The notes under the pieces: model-generated
The model's database searches: none
Told to the model about the DNA's origin: nothing
Seen by the model: only the letters and a program-made list of their open reading frames with translations
Made by a program: the position numbers and the translations under genes
From: Euptelea pleiosperma
Taxonomy: Eukaryota > Streptophyta > Magnoliopsida > Ranunculales > Eupteleaceae
Direction of reading: 5' to 3'
Assembly (NCBI GenBank): GCA_035048495.1
Contig: JASUTR010000190.1
Span: 682,001-746,000 of the forward strand
DNA: 64,000 bases
Shown: positions 61,570 through 64,000 of the stretch, piece after piece
Position numbering within the stretch: position 1 is the stretch's first letter
Layout of the letters: each line of letters opens with the position of its first letter

Positions 61570-64000
61570 CCCGTATCTTCTTCCATCACTTCAAATGTGT
61601 TGAAACAATAGTGATGGAAGAGTTTGAGTCCAATTACGAGGTCCGGTTGCGAAAAAGTCACAAGTTATAGGCTTCGTAATGTAACACACAAACTGTGTCC
61701 AATTAAACACATTGACGCACGGATGGAGCTAACTTGTTTTAACTGTCCCGTATCTTCTTCCAACACTTCAAATGTGTTGAAACAATAGTGATGGAAGAGT
61801 TTGATTCCAATTACGAGGTCTGGTTGCGCAAAAGTCACAAGTTATAGGCTTCGGAATGTAACACACAAACTGAGTCCAATTTGATACGTTGATGCACGGA
61901 TGGAGTTAACTTGTTTCGACTGTCCCAAATCTTGTTCCATAACTTAAAATCTGTTGAAACAATAGTAATGGAAGAGTTTGAGTCCAATTACGAGGTCTGG
62001 TTACGCAAAAGTCACAAGTTATAGGCTTCGGAATGTAACACACAAACTGAGTGCAATTTGAGACGTTGACGCACGGATGGAAGTGACTTGTTTCTGCTAT
62101 CCCAAATCTTGTTCTAACACTTAAAATCTGTTGAAACAATAGTAATGGAAGAGTTCAAGTCCAATTACGAGGTCCGGTTGCGAAAAAGTCACAAGTTATA
62201 GGCTTCGGAATATAACACACAAACTGAGTCCAATTAGAAACGTTGACGCACGGATGGAGCTAACTTGTTTCGACTGTCACGAATCTTGTTCCAACACTTC
62301 AAATGTGTTGAAACAATAGTAATGGAAGAGTTCGAGTCCAATTACGAGGTCCGGTTGCGAAAAAGTCACAAGTTATAGGCTTTGTAATGTAACACACAAA
62401 CTGAGTCTAATTAAAGACATTGACGCACGGATGGAGCTAACTTGTTTCGACTGTCCCGAATCTTGTTCCAACACTTCAAATGTAATGAAACAATTGTAAT
62501 GGAAGAGCTTGAGTAAAATTACGAGGTTCGGTTGCGATAAAGTCACAAGTTATAGGCTTCGGAATGTAACACACAAACTGAGTCCAATTAAAGACATTGA
62601 CGCACGGATGGAGCTAACTTGTTTCGATTGTCCGAATCTTGTTCCAACACTTCAAATGTGTTGAAAAAATAGTAATGGAAGAATTCAAGTCTAATTACAA
62701 GGTCCGGTTGCGAAAAAGTTACAAGTTAAAGGCTTCGGAATATAACACACAAACTGAGTCCAATTAAACACATTGACGCACGGATGGAGCTAACTTGTTT
62801 TAACTGTCCCGTATCTTCTTCCAACACTTCAAATGTGTTGAAACAATAGTGATGGAAGAGTTTGATTCCAATTACGAGGCCTGGTTGTGCAAAAGTCACA
62901 AGTTATAGGCTTCGGAATGTAACACACAAACTGAGTCCAATTTGAGACGTTGACGCACGGATGGAGTTAACTTGTTTCGACTGTCCCAAATCTTGTTCCA
63001 ATACTTAAAATCTGTTGAAACAATAGTAATGGAAGAGTTTGAGTCCAATTACGAGGTCTGGTTACGCAAAAGTCACAAGTTATAGGCTTCGGAATGTAAC
63101 ACACAAACTGAGTCCAATTTGAGACGTTGACGCACGGATGGAGTTAACTTGTTTCGACTGTCCTAAATCTTGTTCCAACACTTAAAATCTGTTGAAACAA
63201 TAGTAATGGAAGAGTTTGAGTCCAATTACGAGGTGTGGTTGCGCAAAAGTCACAAGTTATAGGCTTCGGAATGTAACACACAAACTAAGTCCAATTTTAG
63301 ACGTTGACGCACGGATGGAAGTAACTTGTTTCGACTATCCCAAATCTTGTTCGAAGACTTAAAATCTGTTGAAACAATAGTAATGGAAGAGTTTGATTCC
63401 AATTACGAGGTCTGGTTGCGCAAAAGTCACAAGTTATAGGCTTCGGAATGTAACACACAAACAGAGTCCAATTTGAGACGTTGACGCACGGATGGAGCTA
63501 ACTTGTTTCGACTGTCCCAAATCTTGTTTGAACACTTAAATTCTATTGAAACAATAGTAATGGAAGAGTTTGAGTCCAATTCCGAGGTCTGGTTGCGAAA
63601 AAGTCACAATTTATAGGCTTCAGAATGTAAGACACAAACTGAGTCCAATTTGAGACGTTGACGCATGGATGGAGCAAACTTGTTTCCACTGTCACGAATC
63701 TTGTTCCAACACTTCATATGTGCTGATACAATAGTGATGGAAGAGTTTGAGTCCAATTACGAGATTCGGTTGCGAAAAAGTCACAAGTTATAGGCTTCGG
63801 AATATAACACACAAACTGAGTCCAATTTGTGACGTTGACGCACGGATGGAGCTAACTTGTTTCGACTGTCACGAATCCTGTTCCAACACTTCAAACGTGT
63901 TGAAAAAATACTAATGGAAGAGTTTGAGTCCAATTACGAGGTCCGGTTGCGAAAAAGTCACAAGTTATAGGCTTCGTAATGTAACACACAAACTAAGTCC
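61570..64000 (+). repeat. 18-monomer HOR, copy 3 (cut by window end)
   Basis: Matches copy 2 at an offset of 3007 up to the window end; 2,431 bp are visible. It shares GTCCTAAATC (about 63162) with copy 2 and not copy 1. It has few private changes, such as TTTGTGACG near 63828 and CGAATCCTG near 63874. Confidence 0.9.

Larger units (their letters stand above)
34128..64000 (+). repeat. 177-bp satellite array, right arm
   Basis: About 169 more monomers in the same orientation, in phase with the left arm once the insertion is removed. The same monomer classes occur. The exceptions I found to simple 177-bp phasing are the 230-bp interval at 39872-40101, the 158-bp monomer at 54426, and single-base indels such as the extra T in AATTTTGATACG near 46512. 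No gene is visible. The array continues past the window end. Confidence 0.97.

Noticed and set aside
237..62139. Many 60-104-residue open frames on the reverse strand across the satellite
   Set aside because: All are the same 59-codon repeat read in one frame of a tandem satellite, and they start and stop at arbitrary monomer variants. They show no domain and no sign of coding constraint.
1..64000. CRISPR-like array or prokaryotic repeat locus
   Set aside because: The repeats are 177 bp, directly abutting and without unique spacers, and there are no cas-like genes.
1..64000. rRNA, tRNA or telomere repeats
   Set aside because: I saw no TTTAGGG arrays, tRNA-like cloverleaf boxes or rDNA sequence.

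Overview
This window is plant-type satellite DNA and contains no gene that I can support. About 61.2 kb of the 64 kb is one head-to-tail tandem repeat with a 177-bp monomer (about 345 monomers, all in the same orientation). It is interrupted once, at 31351-34122, by a 2,772-bp element with the structure of a solo LTR: TG...CA ends, a 5-bp target-site duplication (GTCCC), and no internal coding region. The nucleosome-scale monomer, the higher-order repeats (HORs), the lack of genes and a single LTR insertion suggest a centromeric or pericentromeric array of a flowering plant. I do not recognise the species or a published satellite name, and centromere function is an inference.

Layout. 1-14713: a ~5.3-kb HOR (30 monomers) in two nearly identical copies plus a third, incomplete copy that has lost one monomer at the junction. 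14714-19350: a second, more mixed block (B1). 19351-26966: block C1, which contains a clean tandem duplication of 8 monomers (21064-22478 / 22479-23893). 26967-28140: a compact A-like segment. 28141-31350: a second copy of part of block B, cut by the LTR insertion. 34128-42155: block C2, related to C1, with one out-of-register junction near 40005. 42156-44967: an A-like segment. 44968-50978: a 12-monomer HOR (2.12 kb) in two full copies plus a 10-monomer copy. 50979-55378: a further copy of block B. 55379-64000: an 18-monomer HOR (3.18 kb) in three copies, the middle one with 17 monomers and the last cut by the window end.

The blocks are nested. The A-end plus B series at about 13.0-19.3 kb recurs at about 49.4-55.4 kb (offset about 36.0-36.2 kb), and part of it recurs at 28.1-31.35 kb (offset about 12.0 kb from the first). 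Private markers, such as a 158-bp monomer at 18.2, 30.2 and 54.4 kb, show that these are copies of one ancestral block. The array therefore records repeated unequal exchange or segmental duplication at the scales of 1, 2, 8, 10-12, 18, 30 and well over 60 monomers.

Within the LTR I see a (CTT)n tract between two copies of a GC-rich palindrome, three 20-bp repeats, a cluster of TGGGC/GCCCA motifs, a perfect 10-bp hairpin and a polyadenylation-like hexamer. The open frames in the window are by-products of the repeat: 177 is 59 x 3, so one reverse frame stays in register from monomer to monomer. The rest are low-complexity frames in the LTR.
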